Source of the DNA: Actinomycetota bacterium
GTDB taxonomy: Bacteria > Actinomycetota > Thermoleophilia > Solirubrobacterales > Solirubrobacteraceae
Assembly: GCA_005883905.1 (NCBI GenBank)
Contig: VAYD01000312.1
Coordinates: 1 to 5,847, forward strand
Direction: 5' to 3'
Length of the DNA: 5,847 nucleotides
Positions 5,628-5,847 of the stretch are shown here, one piece after another (positions within the stretch are counted from its first letter, which is position 1; each line of letters opens with the position of its first letter). The notes under the pieces were generated by a model. It did no database searches and was not told where the DNA came from. It was given only the letters and a program-made list of their open reading frames with translations. Position numbers and translations under genes: made by a program.

Positions 5628-5847
5628 GTGGCCGATACCGAGGTTGCTCCCACCACCGCCACCAACGGCGCTCCCGTCGCGGAGGTGCCGCTCACCGACA
5701 CGAGCCACGGCAGCGCGCAGGTTCGCGGCCAGGCCGCAGTCGCGCGGTCCACGCTGAAGGAGGGCCGCTTCGGCCGGTTGTTCCGCACGCTGACGCCGCT
5801 CGATCCTGGCGACGACGCGATCCATGCGCTGGTCCAGCACATGAAGG
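5628..5847 (+). CDS. Probable haem peroxidase (animal peroxidase/cyclooxygenase-like), N-terminal part
   Basis: The first 73 residues are present, from a GTG preceded by a strong AGGAGG, and the frame is open to the window end. The N-terminus is a low-complexity Ala/Thr/Pro/Val leader (1-22) with no hydrophobic signal peptide. It is followed by 'SHGSAQVRG' (26-34) and 'LKEGRFGRLFRTLTPLDPGDD' (43-63), then a helix 'AIHALVQHMK'. The H-G...R-G and 'GRFGRxFRxLxPLxP' pattern matches, from memory, the start of bacterial members of the animal haem-dependent peroxidase family, which come just before the haem-binding region. The diagnostic distal and proximal histidines lie beyond the window, so the call is provisional. 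It is transcribed divergently from the methyltransferase operon. Peroxide-linked oxidation of lipids or phenolics would be the expected chemistry if the call holds. Confidence 0.6.
   Translation, partial: MADTEVAPTTATNGAPVAEVPLTDTSHGSAQVRGQAAVARSTLKEGRFGRLFRTLTPLDPGDDAIHALVQHMK

Noticed and set aside
4912..5757. 281-residue plus-strand open frame
   Set aside because: It is antisense to the methyltransferase and then crosses the intergenic region and the peroxidase start out of frame.

Overview
This window is very GC-rich, and every gene is read in a frame with G or C at most third codon positions. It looks like a high-GC actinobacterium. The F420-type luciferase-like oxidoreductase beside a D-hydantoinase, a class I PPK2 and a UbiE/MenG-type methyltransferase fit that group, and lineages such as Thermoleophilia/Solirubrobacterales seem plausible. 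The taxonomic guess is inference from gene content and family resemblance only.

Positions 1-3538 (plus strand) hold a tight head-to-tail string: the 3' end of an F420-dependent LLM-class oxidoreductase, a complete dihydropyrimidinase/D-hydantoinase (ATGA overlap), an M20-type N-carbamoyl-amino-acid hydrolase (GTGA overlap), and a class I polyphosphate kinase 2. The two amidohydrolases are consecutive steps: the first opens a cyclic ureide such as dihydrouracil or a hydantoin, the second removes the carbamoyl group to give a free amino acid. The LLM enzyme may act just upstream. The carbamoylase is broken near 2510 by an apparent small out-of-frame deletion. The PPK2 has a perfectly placed ribosome-binding site but an ACG triplet where the start codon should be.

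Positions 3532-5511 (minus strand) hold three overlapping genes read right to left: a SAM methyltransferase of the UbiE/MenG type, a multi-pass membrane protein that faintly resembles UbiA prenyltransferases but lacks their Asp-rich motif, and an SRPBCC-like small protein. They look like one operon of unknown role, perhaps in isoprenoid quinone or lipid chemistry. This operon converges on the PPK2 gene with a 7-base overlap of the reading frames and no terminator between.

Positions 5512-5627 form a short divergent intergenic region with an 11-bp-spaced direct repeat and a small hairpin. A new plus-strand gene, probably an animal-type haem peroxidase, begins at 5628 and runs off the window. 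I saw no tRNA, rRNA, CRISPR array, insertion sequence or phage gene. The strongest leads for follow-up are the two lesions at 2510 and 2756 and the uncharacterised three-gene minus-strand operon.
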